21,855 bases of DNA from CAYVBJ01 sp964415185 (GCA_964415185.1 CAYPZI010000043.1:1-21855); one strand, 5' to 3'; positions 12,232 to 20,225 are shown, numbered from the stretch's first letter. Notes: generated by a model not told the origin, from the letters alone. A program made the numbers and translations.

Positions 12232-13335
12232 ATGGTGGAAAAAAATTTCCAGCTTTTAGTTATCAGTTCGATTTTTTTATCTATTTTCTTTTCCTGCAAT
12301 CAGAGCGAACACAATATTGAGGTTTCCTCCCATGATTCAAATGTCAAAAAAACAATTGATTTAAAGCAGGTTGACAACATAATTTTAGATCCCGGCAATC
12401 ATCTGTTTGGCAGATTCAGAGAAGGATTGAGGGTGAATCATAAGGGAGATATGCTTTCATTTGCAGATGATGAAAATCAACGGATATACATTTTTGACCA
12501 TAACGGCAAATTAATCAATTTTGTAGGAAGAAAAGGTTCAGGGCCTGAAGAATTTCTCCAAATTTCCGGATATTTTGTAGATGGTGACCGGGTAATAATT
12601 GTTGATGAGTCTCAATTTATTGTCAAAATTTTTGATATTGATGGTGTTCTTCTTAATTCGTTCAAACTTTTTGACAAACAAAATCTATTTATAAATTCAA
12701 GGGATATCTTTGTACAAGGGAATACTCTTTATTTGCAAATTCTTGAAGCCGGAAAGTTTCAGAATAAAGCGGATTCAAAATTGCTCGCAGAATATGACCT
12801 CTCCAATGGTGAATTTAAAGGTTTAATTGGCCATTATGAACCTGGAATTAAACATTCTAATCACTATTTAAGCTTTCATAATTTTGATATTGATACGACC
12901 CGAGGGATTGTACTATCAACATTGGTTAGTTCACCTAATGTTCAGATTTTTGATTTGAAAACATCGGAAAAACTTCATCACTTTACTTATGATAATCCTT
13001 ATTGGTCTGAAAGAGTTGAAAAAATTGAAGCCGGGATGCCACGCCAGGAGATTATGAGAAAAGCGACAGGCACCAGTTATACCATAGATGTATTTACAAC
13101 AGACTCGCTTATACTTACCCATATGCAGACACTTACAAGTGAATGGATGAAAACAAGCGATTATTTATCAAAAGAAAATTACCTGGCAGTTTACAACCAC
13201 GATGGAAGTGAATATGTGGGATCGATCCCATTACCCGGGTCACTGGGTGATGTTCATGATCAAAAGCTTTATATCATAGAAAATTTCAATCCTGATAATT
13301 TTAAAATCGGTGTTTATGAGATTGAAATTAATTAA
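12232..13335 (+). CDS. Six-bladed beta-propeller lipoprotein
   Basis: A 367-residue lipoprotein from ATG 12232 (MVEKNFQLLVISS), with lipobox IFFSC near residue 21. An earlier TTG at 12193 lies inside the loop of the upstream hairpin and is rejected. The body shows propeller blades: GDMLSFADDENQRIYIFDHN and GKLINFVGRKGSGPEEFLQI (the G-x-GPEEF stretch is typical of Bacteroidota '6-bladed beta-propeller' proteins), then DGDRVIIVDESQFIVKIFDI and DGVLLNSF, with matching repeats later (VQIFDLKTSEKLHHF, YLAVYNHDGSEYVGSIPLPG). It is anchored in the envelope and may be a binding or receptor-like protein working with the small peptide. The C-terminus overlaps the start of another lipoprotein frame by 20 nt. 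Exact ligand unknown. Confidence 0.82.
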   Translation: MVEKNFQLLVISSIFLSIFFSCNQSEHNIEVSSHDSNVKKTIDLKQVDNIILDPGNHLFGRFREGLRVNHKGDMLSFADDENQRIYIFDHNGKLINFVGRKGSGPEEFLQISGYFVDGDRVIIVDESQFIVKIFDIDGVLLNSFKLFDKQNLFINSRDIFVQGNTLYLQILEAGKFQNKADSKLLAEYDLSNGEFKGLIGHYEPGIKHSNHYLSFHNFDIDTTRGIVLSTLVSSPNVQIFDLKTSEKLHHFTYDNPYWSERVEKIEAGMPRQEIMRKATGTSYTIDVFTTDSLILTHMQTLTSEWMKTSDYLSKENYLAVYNHDGSEYVGSIPLPGSLGDVHDQKLYIIENFNPDNFKIGVYEIEIN

Positions 13336-13417
13336 TTTTGGAATACTTATTTTGTTAGTATCCTGTTCGAACCATAGAGAATTTTTGTCAAAGCAACTCA
13401 GCGAGAACAAAAACTGA
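13316..13417 (+). pseudogene. Truncated lipoprotein gene, start only
   Basis: A 33-codon frame beginning at ATG 13316, inside the last codons of the propeller gene. It encodes a textbook lipoprotein signal peptide: MRLKLINFGILILLVSC then SNHREF. Twenty-some codons in, it runs into dispersed repeat copy C (KQLSENKN is repeat sequence) and stops at TGA 13415-13417. The overlap with the upstream gene suggests a formerly coupled downstream lipoprotein whose body was lost at the repeat junction. This is too short to be named further. Confidence 0.5.
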
Positions 13418-13532
13418 GATGTCAGTTTCTCGCAGATTTTCGCTGAGGCATGCGCAGTGTAACGCAGAGGTTGTAATCCGTGTAATCAGAGTAATCCAAT
13501 TAATCAGTGATTCAAAGGAGTAAGGGCACAGA
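13387..13532 (+). repeat. Dispersed intergenic repeat, copy C
   Basis: Contains CAACTCAGCGAGAACAAAAA, then GTTTCTCGCAGATTTTCGCT and GAGGCATGCGCAGTGTAACG, followed by module 2 with AATCCGTGT / AATCAGAGT / AATCCAATT / AATCAGTGA units. It lacks the 5' CAGCGG..TCTGCG phrases of copy A and starts where the truncated lipoprotein frame loses sense. The rest of 13533-13670 is AT-rich leader sequence of dodecin. Confidence 0.85.
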
Positions 13533-13670
13533 GGGTAATTTTATTCTATTCATCTTTTTAAAATATACATGAGCATTTCCGGATCTCTCTTGATTCATCA
13601 CCTGAAAAAGCCTTAATTAAAGACAAGATCGATATTTTGATAATAGTAACTGACAAATGAGGATTTACAA

Positions 13671-13889
13671 ATGAGTGATCATATCTATAAAAAAATTGAA
13701 ATCGTAGGCTCATCAACCGAAGGCATAGAAAAGGCTATCGAAAATGCGATTACCCGTGCCGGCCAGTCGGTTAAGAACCTGCGATGGTTTGAGGTAACCG
13801 AAACCCGCGGACATCTTGAGGATGGAAAGGTGAAACACTACCAGGTAACACTCAAAATCGGGTTTACACTGGAAGACCAGGACGTTTAA
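13671..13889 (+). CDS. Dodecin (flavin-binding storage protein)
   Basis: A 72-residue dodecin. Twelve copies assemble into a hollow sphere that stacks pairs of flavins (FMN or riboflavin in bacteria), probably buffering or shielding free flavin. Landmarks are VYKKIEIVGSSTEGIEKAIE-like N-terminus (here HIYKKIEIVGSS), the flavin-stacking Trp39 in NLRWFEV, Arg46 in ETRGH, and Gln58 in KHYQVTLKIGF, then a short acidic tail. Full length for the family. ATG 13671 has GAGG about 8 nt upstream, so translation initiation should be good. It stands alone between repeat copies C and D. Confidence 0.95.
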   Translation: MSDHIYKKIEIVGSSTEGIEKAIENAITRAGQSVKNLRWFEVTETRGHLEDGKVKHYQVTLKIGFTLEDQDV

Positions 13890-13896
13890 TTCAAGG

Positions 13897-14130
13897 CTCT
13901 GCGGCTAAATCTGTACAATCAGAGTAATCCGATTAATCCGCGATTCAAATTGTGAAGGCGCAATGTTCGCAATGCTATTTGTCAGCGTGACTCAGCGGCA
14001 AAATCTGCGTAACTCTGCGAGAACAAAAATTGAGATTTCTGTTTCTCGCAGATTTTCGCTGAGGTATGTGCAGAGTTAAATATCCGTGAAATCAGAGCAA
14101 TCCGGTTCATCCGCGATTCGAACTTAATCT
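13897..14130 (+). repeat. Dispersed intergenic repeat, copy D (module order 2-1-2)
   Basis: Begins with a module 2 unit (AATCAGAGTAATCCGATTAA then TCCGCGATTC, 13918-13946), continues with a full module 1 in which TCTGCGAGAA (14014-14023) and TTCTCGCAGA (14043-14052) pair perfectly, and ends with another module 2 (ATCAGAGCAATCCGGTTCAT, then CCGCGATTC). This shows the two modules can be arranged independently. It occupies nearly all of the gap between dodecin and serS. Confidence 0.85.
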
Positions 14131-14209
14131 GTTTATCTGTTCTTCTGTTTCACCGGATTGAACCTTATCTTTGAGGTTTATCACTCTAAACTTCAAACTA
14201 ATTTACCGA

Positions 14210-15478
14210 ATGCTCGACGTAAGCTTTATACGCGAAAACCGCGAAACCGTTAAACAGGCGATGATCAACAAGGGAGAAAAAGATCCGGGGATAGTAGACC
14301 GCGTACTTGAGACGGATGAGGAGTGGCGGTCTCATGTGGCAAGGGTGGATAATCTGCGTGCCGAAAGCAATACCCTTTCAAAAAAAATTGGTCAGTTGAT
14401 GGCAGAGGGCAAGAAGGATGAAGCCCAGGAGATCATCAGGAAAACCACCGAATCGAAGACTGAAATCAAGGCCCTGGAAGAAAAACTATCCGGACTGGAG
14501 GAGGAACGGAACCGGCTTTTGCTCCAGGTTGCCAACGTGCCCCATGAGTCGGTGCCTGTGGGTAAAACGGAAGAGGATAACGAGGTTTTTAAAACATGGG
14601 GTGAACCGTCTGATGATGACTGGCGCAAGCCTCACTGGGATGTGGCCGAACCGTTTGGATGGCTCGATTTCGACCGCGGATCAAAGGTAACCGGCGCCGG
14701 GTTTCCTTTTTATGTCGGCGGACTCGCCCGCCTGCAGAGGGCATTGATTAACTTTTTCATCGACGAAGCCCTGCAGGCCGGGTACACGGAAATGCAGCCG
14801 CCCTTCTTTGTGAATGAAGATTCTGCCAGGGGAACGGGACAGATTCCGGATAAGGAGGATATGATGTATGTGATTCCGAGAGACGGTTTTTTTACAATAC
14901 CCACGGCTGAGGTACCTGTTACCAATTTTCACAGGGATGAAATTCTGGAGTCATCGGAGCTCCCGGTCTATTATGCGGCCTATACGCCTTGCTGGCGCAG
15001 GGAAGCCGGCAGCTACGGAAAGGATGTGCGCGGGCTTAACCGGCTGCACCAGTTCGATAAGGTGGAGCTGGTAAAGATTGTCCACCCCGAAACGTCTTAT
15101 GAGGAGCTTGAATCGCTCAGGGAACACGCGGAACGGCTTCTCGAGAAGCTTGAACTTCCGTACCGTACCCTGCTGATGTGTACGGGGGATATGGGATTTA
15201 CGCAATCCAAAAAGTATGATCTTGAAGTTTGGAGCCCGGGCCAGCATCGTTGGCTGGAGGTGAGCTCCTGTTCCAATTTCGAGGGGTTTCAGGCCCGGCG
15301 CATGATGCTGCGGTTCAGGGATGAGAAGGGAAAAATCCATACGGCGCATACGCTCAATGGCTCGGGGCTGGCACTGCCGCGCGTAGTGGCGGCCATATTG
15401 GAGACATATCAAACCGAAGATGGTAAAGTCCGGGTGCCCGGGGTGCTGCAGAAATATACAGGCGGAGAATTTTTGTGA
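14210..15478 (+). CDS. serS: Seryl-tRNA synthetase
   Basis: Charges tRNA-Ser (and tRNA-Sec) with serine in the cytoplasm. From ATG 14210 the protein has 422 residues and begins MLDVSFIRENRETVKQAM, the normal family start; an earlier in-frame TTG at 14171 is not needed. The N-terminal tRNA-binding coiled coil covers about residues 15-105 (charged heptads). Class II motifs follow: TAEVPVTN (about 232-239), motif 2 CWRREAGSYGKDVRG (261-275), the substrate-binding QFDKVELVK, the ELPYRTLLMCTGDMGFTQSK loop, SSCSNFEGFQARR, and motif 3 GSGLALPRVVAAILE. All key residues are present and the length is normal. It stands alone between repeat copies D and E. Confidence 0.98.
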   Translation: MLDVSFIRENRETVKQAMINKGEKDPGIVDRVLETDEEWRSHVARVDNLRAESNTLSKKIGQLMAEGKKDEAQEIIRKTTESKTEIKALEEKLSGLEEERNRLLLQVANVPHESVPVGKTEEDNEVFKTWGEPSDDDWRKPHWDVAEPFGWLDFDRGSKVTGAGFPFYVGGLARLQRALINFFIDEALQAGYTEMQPPFFVNEDSARGTGQIPDKEDMMYVIPRDGFFTIPTAEVPVTNFHRDEILESSELPVYYAAYTPCWRREAGSYGKDVRGLNRLHQFDKVELVKIVHPETSYEELESLREHAERLLEKLELPYRTLLMCTGDMGFTQSKKYDLEVWSPGQHRWLEVSSCSNFEGFQARRMMLRFRDEKGKIHTAHTLNGSGLALPRVVAAILETYQTEDGKVRVPGVLQKYTGGEFL

Positions 15479-15493
15479 AGGCGTAAAAGCTAA

Positions 15494-15712
15494 TTATCAG
15501 CGGAAATCAGCGGCTAAATCTGCGTAACTCAGCGAAAACAAAAACTGAGATTTCTGTTTCTCGCAGATTTTCGCAGAGGCATGCGCAGTGTTACGCAGAA
15601 GATTTCCTCCGTGCGACTCCCGGCGGTTCCGAGTAATCCGGATAATCCGCGATTCTAATGAAAGGGCGCAGAGTATTTTTTACCGCAATGGGCGCAGTGT
15701 AACGCAGAGGTT
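15494..15712 (+). repeat. Dispersed intergenic repeat, copy E
   Basis: Module 1 (TCAGCGGAAATCAGCGGCTA, CTCAGCGAAAACAAAAACTG, TTTCTGTTTCTCGCAGATTT) is followed by a variant module 2 with GACTCCCGGCGGTTCCGAGT then AATCCGGATAATCCGCGATTC, and then more CGCAGTGTAACGCAGAGG. The CTCCGTG/CGACTCCCGGCGG insert is shared with copy F and, inverted, with copy G, defining a subtype. It fills the gap downstream of serS and of the opposing DUF4097 gene. Confidence 0.85.
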
Positions 15713-15752
15713 TTTCTACATGTAATCATTTATTTTAACCTGTTCGATTTAA

Positions 15753-16553
15753 TCAGGAACCTTTTCGAAGAAAAATATCGCCCTTCATAATTATCAAACG
15801 GATTTCAATACCACCGCCGTTAATGGTCCCGTGTAAACTTTTTCCACCGTGGCTTTGAGTCAAATTTGTTCTGCGAGTTACAATTTCTATTTCTTCGAAG
15901 TCGCTATATACCCCACCATTCATTGTTTGAACCCGTAAATCGGCAGGGGTAGTCTCCGGTAATGTAATATCAATATATCCGTTCTGACTGGTTATTGAAG
16001 ATGGCCGATCCTGGTTTAATTCTTGAAATTGAACATCAATATCACCACTGATGGATTTGGCGTTTACAGGTCCTGTTATATTTCTCAGGATTATATTTCC
16101 AATTCTGCTTGCCACTTCAATATCTCCGCGGTGCCCGGAAATTTCGATATTGCCGGCTCCCTTAGATCCATGATGAATCATCAATCGGATAGTATCAGGA
16201 ACTCTAAGTTTATAGTTATTCGTGGTATTTGACATGGAGATCATTCGCACGAGGTTTTCTTTTTCATCAACTGAAACTCCAATTCCGGTATTACCACTTT
16301 GGCCATTAAATAGAGAGCGAAGGCCTTTAGCTCGTTCGGGGGGATCTACGGGGGTGGTCGGGATATTCCGTCCGTTAATTATAATTTCATCTCCTTCATA
16401 ACTTTCAATAAGCAGATTACCCTGTGACATTACAAATTGCAGTACCCGATCGGGCTGATTGGGAAAAGGGTGTGTATAATCCTGACCCGAAGCCTTTGTA
16501 AAACCGGTTACAAATAGAATCAATAAGAGTAATGGTGTATTCAGGTATTTCAT
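15753..16553 (-). CDS. DUF4097 family secreted beta-strand repeat protein
   Basis: A 266-residue exported protein with a signal peptide (residues 1 to about 23, KASGQ/DY). Its central and C-terminal part repeats short strands of the DUF4097 (putative adhesin / head-of-GIN) type: GNIEISGHRGDIEVASRIGN, IILRNITGPVNAKSISGDID, GYIDITLPETTPADLRVQTM, NGGVYSDF, ending GTINGGGIEIRL. These G-(N/D)-I strands build a right-handed beta-helix-like stack. It is last in a sigma factor / anti-sigma / DUF4097 operon, 69 nt after the anti-sigma gene, so it may be the output or the sensed envelope part of that system. Exact role unknown. Confidence 0.8.
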   Translation of the reverse strand: MKYLNTPLLLLILFVTGFTKASGQDYTHPFPNQPDRVLQFVMSQGNLLIESYEGDEIIINGRNIPTTPVDPPERAKGLRSLFNGQSGNTGIGVSVDEKENLVRMISMSNTTNNYKLRVPDTIRLMIHHGSKGAGNIEISGHRGDIEVASRIGNIILRNITGPVNAKSISGDIDVQFQELNQDRPSSITSQNGYIDITLPETTPADLRVQTMNGGVYSDFEEIEIVTRRTNLTQSHGGKSLHGTINGGGIEIRLIIMKGDIFLRKGS

Positions 16554-16622
16554 AATTCTTTCTTTTTATTTTGGTAGCTAATAACAGTGTTCAATAATCA
16601 CACCGAATTCATGCATAAATAG

Positions 16623-17399
16623 TTACATTTGTAATTCAGCAATTCCTTCAATGAGGCGATGTTTTACTTCAGGATGCGTGCTTTCCGCAGTTAAGAGCCG
16701 TTCCATTTCATTGATTGCCTCTTGTTCTTTAAGTTCCGTAAGTGCATCAATCAGTGAAATTTGAACTAAGGGATCGTCTTGTACGGCAAGTGCCTGTATA
16801 AATATTCTACGGACTTCTCGCTTACCAGTAAAAGAACGTAGTGCATCTATTGAAGCTAATCTTACATTTGTGTTGGGGTCATTATTCATGGTGTGAATCA
16901 GGATTAGCAACACTTGATCGTCAATATTGTTTAATTGAGTAGCCCACCCTACAGCCTGCATTCGTTTACTGGCAGGCGTTTGAATAATAGGGTTAAATAC
17001 AAGGGCATTTTTAATTCGTTCAATATCAGTTTGTATTGCCACTACTTGATCACCCGAATGTTCAGAGCTGTTTGTATGCCACCCTGCTGCAAATCCGGAT
17101 AAAGTGAGAAGCATTACGGCTGCTATTTGTAACCACCATTTAATTTTGCTTGATTCAGGACCGGATGAAACCTGTCTTTTTTCTGATTCAAGCATTCGAT
17201 GAAATCGCTCTTTCAAACCGGAATCAGATTTCGAAACAGGTAAATGACCCAACTGACAATAAATTTCTTTCATCGACTCAAGTTCATCCGAATCTATCAG
17301 GCCATTCTCTACGCCACTATGAAATTCTTGATATTCTTCATCGCTTAATGTTTCAAGCAAGTAACCTGTTATCAGATGTATTCTTTTTTTCTGTTTCAT
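16623..17399 (-). CDS. Anti-sigma-like membrane protein with periplasmic HEAT-like repeats
   Basis: A 258-residue single-pass protein. Residues 1-85 form a helical cytoplasmic part (TGYLLETLSDEEYQEFHSGV) resembling zinc-less anti-sigma domains; a membrane helix follows (about 88-107, WWLQIAAVMLLTLSGFAAGW); the outside part carries HEAT-like helical pairs (DPNTNVRLASIDALRSF, DDPLVQISLIDALTELKEQE, THPEVKHRLIEGIAEL). The gene overlaps the sigma factor by 4 nt (ATGA), which couples synthesis of sigma and anti-sigma. The repeats probably receive an envelope signal or bind the DUF4097 partner. The cytoplasmic part has no HxxxCxxC zinc motif. Anti-sigma role is inferred from operon position and topology. 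Confidence 0.75.
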   Translation of the reverse strand: MKQKKRIHLITGYLLETLSDEEYQEFHSGVENGLIDSDELESMKEIYCQLGHLPVSKSDSGLKERFHRMLESEKRQVSSGPESSKIKWWLQIAAVMLLTLSGFAAGWHTNSSEHSGDQVVAIQTDIERIKNALVFNPIIQTPASKRMQAVGWATQLNNIDDQVLLILIHTMNNDPNTNVRLASIDALRSFTGKREVRRIFIQALAVQDDPLVQISLIDALTELKEQEAINEMERLLTAESTHPEVKHRLIEGIAELQM

Positions 17400-17962
17400 A
17401 GTTTTTCTTTTTTATTGAGCTTATTAATAATTTCTTTCATTTCTTTTAAAGCTCTGAATATTCTTACTTTAACAGCGCTTTCACTGCAATCCATGATCTC
17501 GGCAATTTCATAATATTTAAATCCTTCATAGCGGCTTAACAAAACAGTTTGTTTCTTTACCGGATCCAAATTATCGAGGGCATATTGTAAGATTTCTAAA
17601 TTTTGGTTTGCATCGGACTGAAACTCCGTTTCATGATTTTCTGCTTTATTATCGTTGTAATTTCCGTTGGATAAATAATCTACTTGATTCATCAGGTCAT
17701 TATTGTAGTAATCAATGTACAGGTTACGGGCTATTCGAAAAATCCATGTTGAAAACTTTCCGTTTCCAGTATAGGAAGACCTGTATTTCAAAATTCTTTC
17801 AAAGACGGATTGGACAAGGTCTTCGCTAATATCTTTACGGTTTGTTAACTGGAAAAAGAAAGCATACAACCGGTTGTTGTATCTGTCAAATATTAGCGAA
17901 AGCATATCCAATTCCCCGTTCTTAACAGAGAACATTACATCTTTGTCTGAAATTTTAGTCAA
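17396..17962 (-). CDS. ECF RNA polymerase sigma factor
   Basis: A 188-residue group 4 sigma factor. Region 2 covers about residues 20-85 (LIFDRYNNRLYAFFFQLTNR, DISEDLVQSVFERIL, then FSTWIFRIARNLYIDYYN); an acidic, Asn-rich linker follows; region 4 covers about 125-185 (LDPVKKQTVLLSRYEGFKYY, EIAEIMDCSESAVKVRIFRA). All conserved parts needed for core binding and -10/-35 recognition are present. The open frame starts with TTG 17962 just after a TAA; the next Met is residue 10, but residues before it (ISDKDVMFSVKNGELDML) look like genuine family N-terminus, so TTG is favoured. First gene of the operon with the anti-sigma and DUF4097 genes; such operons are usually self-activated. Confidence 0.95.
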   Translation of the reverse strand: MTKISDKDVMFSVKNGELDMLSLIFDRYNNRLYAFFFQLTNRKDISEDLVQSVFERILKYRSSYTGNGKFSTWIFRIARNLYIDYYNNDLMNQVDYLSNGNYNDNKAENHETEFQSDANQNLEILQYALDNLDPVKKQTVLLSRYEGFKYYEIAEIMDCSESAVKVRIFRALKEMKEIINKLNKKEKL

Positions 17963-18092
17963 TTTTTAAATTGGCTGATTTTTATTCTTTATTGTCTACA
18001 CTGCTATTCATTTGAAAGGTTACACAATTTTAAAATATTATTTCAAAAATACGGAGCAGATTAAATTGCAATAGGTGTTATGTGATGCAAAG

Positions 18093-18245
18093 AATTTCCT
18101 CCGTCCGACTCCCGGCGGTTCCGGGTAATCCAGATAATCCGCGATTCCAATGTAAGAGGACAGTGTTACGCAGAGGCTTTTCTACATGAAAACTTGTCCG
18201 ACTCCCGGCGGATCAGAGTAATCCGGTTCATCCGCGATTCAAAGT
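18093..18245 (+). repeat. Dispersed intergenic repeat, copy F (two module 2 units)
   Basis: Two tandem, related pieces: TTTCCTCCGTCCGACTCCCG followed by GCGGTTCCGGGTAATCCAGA and TAATCCGCGATTCC, then CAGTGTTACGCAGAGG, then GTCCGACTCCCGGCGGATCA with GAGTAATCCGGTTCATCCGCG. It shares the CGACTCCCGGCGG subtype with copy E. It lies between glyQS (3' end) and the sigma factor start; the remaining 17963-18092 is AT-rich and should hold the sigma promoter, which I cannot place. Confidence 0.85.
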
Positions 18246-18260
18246 AAGGATGCAAAGGTT

Positions 18261-19721
18261 TTAATCACCCGGTGTCCAATCTTTCATTCCGGACCGGATC
18301 GCTTCTTTAACATTATCCACGGAGATGCGGTCTTGGGTCATGTCGTCGCGGTAGCGGATGGTAACGGTGTTGTCATCGAGCCCGTCAAAATCTACGGTGA
18401 TACAGAAAGGAGTGCCCGCTTCATCCAGCCGGCGGTAGCGTTTGCCGATCGAGCCCGATTCATCGTACTGCACGGTGTAGTCGGTGCGCAGGTCCGCTTC
18501 GATTTTACGAGCCAGCTCCTGCAGTTCCGGTTTTTTGATAAGCGGGAATACACCGGCTTTGACCGGGGCCAGCTCCGGCTTCAGTTTCAGCACGGTTCTG
18601 GTTTCGCCTTCCACTTCTTCTTCACGATAGGCATCACACAAAACCATCAGGGTACATCTGTCCAGGCCAATAGACGTTTCGATGACATAAGGCACATACC
18701 GCTTTTGTTCTTTTTGATCGAAATACTCCATCTTTTTGCCCGAGTATTCCTGGTGCTTTGAAAGATCGAAATCGGTCCGGTTGTGAACCCCTTCAACCTC
18801 CTGCCAGCCGATCGGGAACTTGTACTGGATGTCGGCTGCCGCTGCGGCATAATGGGCCAGTTTATCTTCGGGATGTGGTTGGGAACGCAGAAATTCTTTT
18901 CGAATTCCAAGTTTTTGATGCCATTCAAATCGTTCGGCCAGCCACCGGTCGTACTGTTTCTCATCCTTGCCCGGCTCTACAAAATATTGCATCTCCATCT
19001 GTTCGAATTCACGCATCCGGAATACAAACTGCCGCGCCACCACCTCGTTTCGAAATGCTTTACCGGTTTGCGCGATACCGAATGGAACCTGAACCCGGGA
19101 GCTGTCCATCACATTTTTGTAGTTGACAAAAATTCCCTGGGCCGTTTCCGGTCTGAGATAGACGATATCATCTTCGCCTGATGAGACGGCACCAAAGTTC
19201 GATTTGAACATCAGGTTAAACTGCCGCACATCGGTCCAGTCGAATGCACCCGATTCGGGTGCCCTGATCTCATTTTCCATGATCAGGTCGTAAAGGTCTT
19301 CGCACAGCCCTTTTCGCATACCGGTTGTATCAAGCTTTTCCTGCAGTTGATCGGCTTCATCTTCTTTGCCGCCGGATCGCAGTTTGGCTATATGGCCCTC
19401 AATCAGCAGATCGGCACGGTACCTTTTTTTTGACTGTTTGTCATCGATCATCGGATCGTTGAATCCCTCCACGTGGCCGCTGGCTTCCCATACTTTCGGA
19501 TGCATGAAAATAGCGGCATCAAGCCCCACAATATTGTCGTGCTTTTGGGTCATCTCTTTCCACCAGTCTTCACGGATGTTGCGCTTCAGTTCGGTGCCGA
19601 GAGGGCCATAATCGTAAACGGCACCAAGGCCTCCGTAAATGTCGGACGACTGAAAAATGAAGCCTCTTGCTTTTGAAAGTGAGACGATTTTGTCAAGGCT
19701 TTCCAGGTGGGTAACAGGCAT
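18261..19721 (-). CDS. glyQS: Glycyl-tRNA synthetase, single-chain (alpha2) type
   Basis: A 486-residue class II enzyme charging tRNA-Gly. It is the single-chain homodimeric type (as in Gram-positives, Bacteroidota and eukaryotes), not the alpha/beta tetramer. Seen: the SSDIYGGLGAVYDYGPLGTE signature, IFMHPKVWEASGHVEGFNDP, the RPETAQGIFVNYKNVMDSSR motif, the motif 2 FRNEVVARQFVFRMREFEQM, EGVHNRTDFDLSKH, and VIETSIGLDRCTLMVLCDAY near motif 3, then a C-terminal anticodon-binding domain (KAGVFPLIKKPELQELARKI, DESGSIGKRYRRLDEAGTPF). All expected blocks are intact. ATG 19721; no clear Shine-Dalgarno sequence. Its upstream spacer has the palindrome cluster. Confidence 0.97.
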   Translation of the reverse strand: MPVTHLESLDKIVSLSKARGFIFQSSDIYGGLGAVYDYGPLGTELKRNIREDWWKEMTQKHDNIVGLDAAIFMHPKVWEASGHVEGFNDPMIDDKQSKKRYRADLLIEGHIAKLRSGGKEDEADQLQEKLDTTGMRKGLCEDLYDLIMENEIRAPESGAFDWTDVRQFNLMFKSNFGAVSSGEDDIVYLRPETAQGIFVNYKNVMDSSRVQVPFGIAQTGKAFRNEVVARQFVFRMREFEQMEMQYFVEPGKDEKQYDRWLAERFEWHQKLGIRKEFLRSQPHPEDKLAHYAAAAADIQYKFPIGWQEVEGVHNRTDFDLSKHQEYSGKKMEYFDQKEQKRYVPYVIETSIGLDRCTLMVLCDAYREEEVEGETRTVLKLKPELAPVKAGVFPLIKKPELQELARKIEADLRTDYTVQYDESGSIGKRYRRLDEAGTPFCITVDFDGLDDNTVTIRYRDDMTQDRISVDNVKEAIRSGMKDWTPGD

Positions 19722-19777
19722 TATATGAATTTTGTTAGGTTAATTTGGTTTTATTTAATAAATACAGAGACCGATTT

Positions 19778-20225
19778 AACTCATCGGATGAGTTCCCCTG
19801 AAATCATTGCAAGCATATACAAATGCAACCATTTTAAAAAACTCATCCGATGGTTTATTTGATTTAATTTGATACATGAAGAAATTCAAAAATTCTTCGT
19901 GTTGCTTCGTGTCCTCGTGCCTTCGTGGTAAAACCCTGGCAGTTACTCGCCGCGAAGGCACAAGGACTCAAAGGGTCACAAAGTTTGATCTGAACTATTC
20001 GAATCTTTAATCATAAATTTGAATAATGATGAACGCCAAAGATAGCAATTTTCTTCCGATTGATGAATCTATTGTCTGAATGATTTCTTATTTTTAAGGT
20101 TTATTCAAAATTGTGATTCATCAGATGATTTGATGGAGCATTATAAATTGGATATCGTCACTCATCGGATGACTGAAGATGTAAATCTTCAAAATGATCT
20201 GACACCATCAAGTCATCCGATGAAT
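19778..20225. promoter_or_regulatory. Cluster of five TCATCNGATGA palindromes
   Basis: Five copies centred at 19786, 19848, 20123, 20167 and 20218, spaced 62, 275, 44 and 51 bp. The best is AACTCATC-G-GATGAGTT (19778-19794, perfect 8-bp arms). The first two and the last two are also inverted to each other, so each pair can fold into a hairpin (13-bp arms at 19782-19852 and 20163-20222 approximately). They lie between the divergent glyQS and asd genes. They are either operators for a dimeric regulator or two palindromic mobile element copies. Confidence 0.5.
19895..19983. repeat. Imperfect inverted repeat of the CTTCGTG/CGAAGGCAC type
   Basis: The left arm CTTCGTGTCCTCGTGCCTTC with GTGG is followed after about 20 nt by GCGAAGGCACAAGGACTCAA, its imperfect complement. 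Similar 'cgaaggcacgaagg' phrases occur between genes in many environmental bacteria. It lies inside the glyQS-asd spacer, between palindromes 2 and 3; it is unrelated in sequence to the AATCC/CGCAG repeat family. Other parts of 19722-20265 are AT-rich. Confidence 0.6.

Noticed and set aside
14171..14209. Upstream TTG start for serS
   Set aside because: MLDVSFIRENRE at 14210 is the usual family N-terminus; the extra 13 residues are hydrophobic and unlike the family.
14951..15412. 153-codon minus ORF inside serS
   Set aside because: It is antisense to a well-conserved serS coding region.
19776..19961. 61-codon minus ORF between glyQS and asd
   Set aside because: It consists of the palindromes and the CTTCGTG repeat and has no protein-like character.
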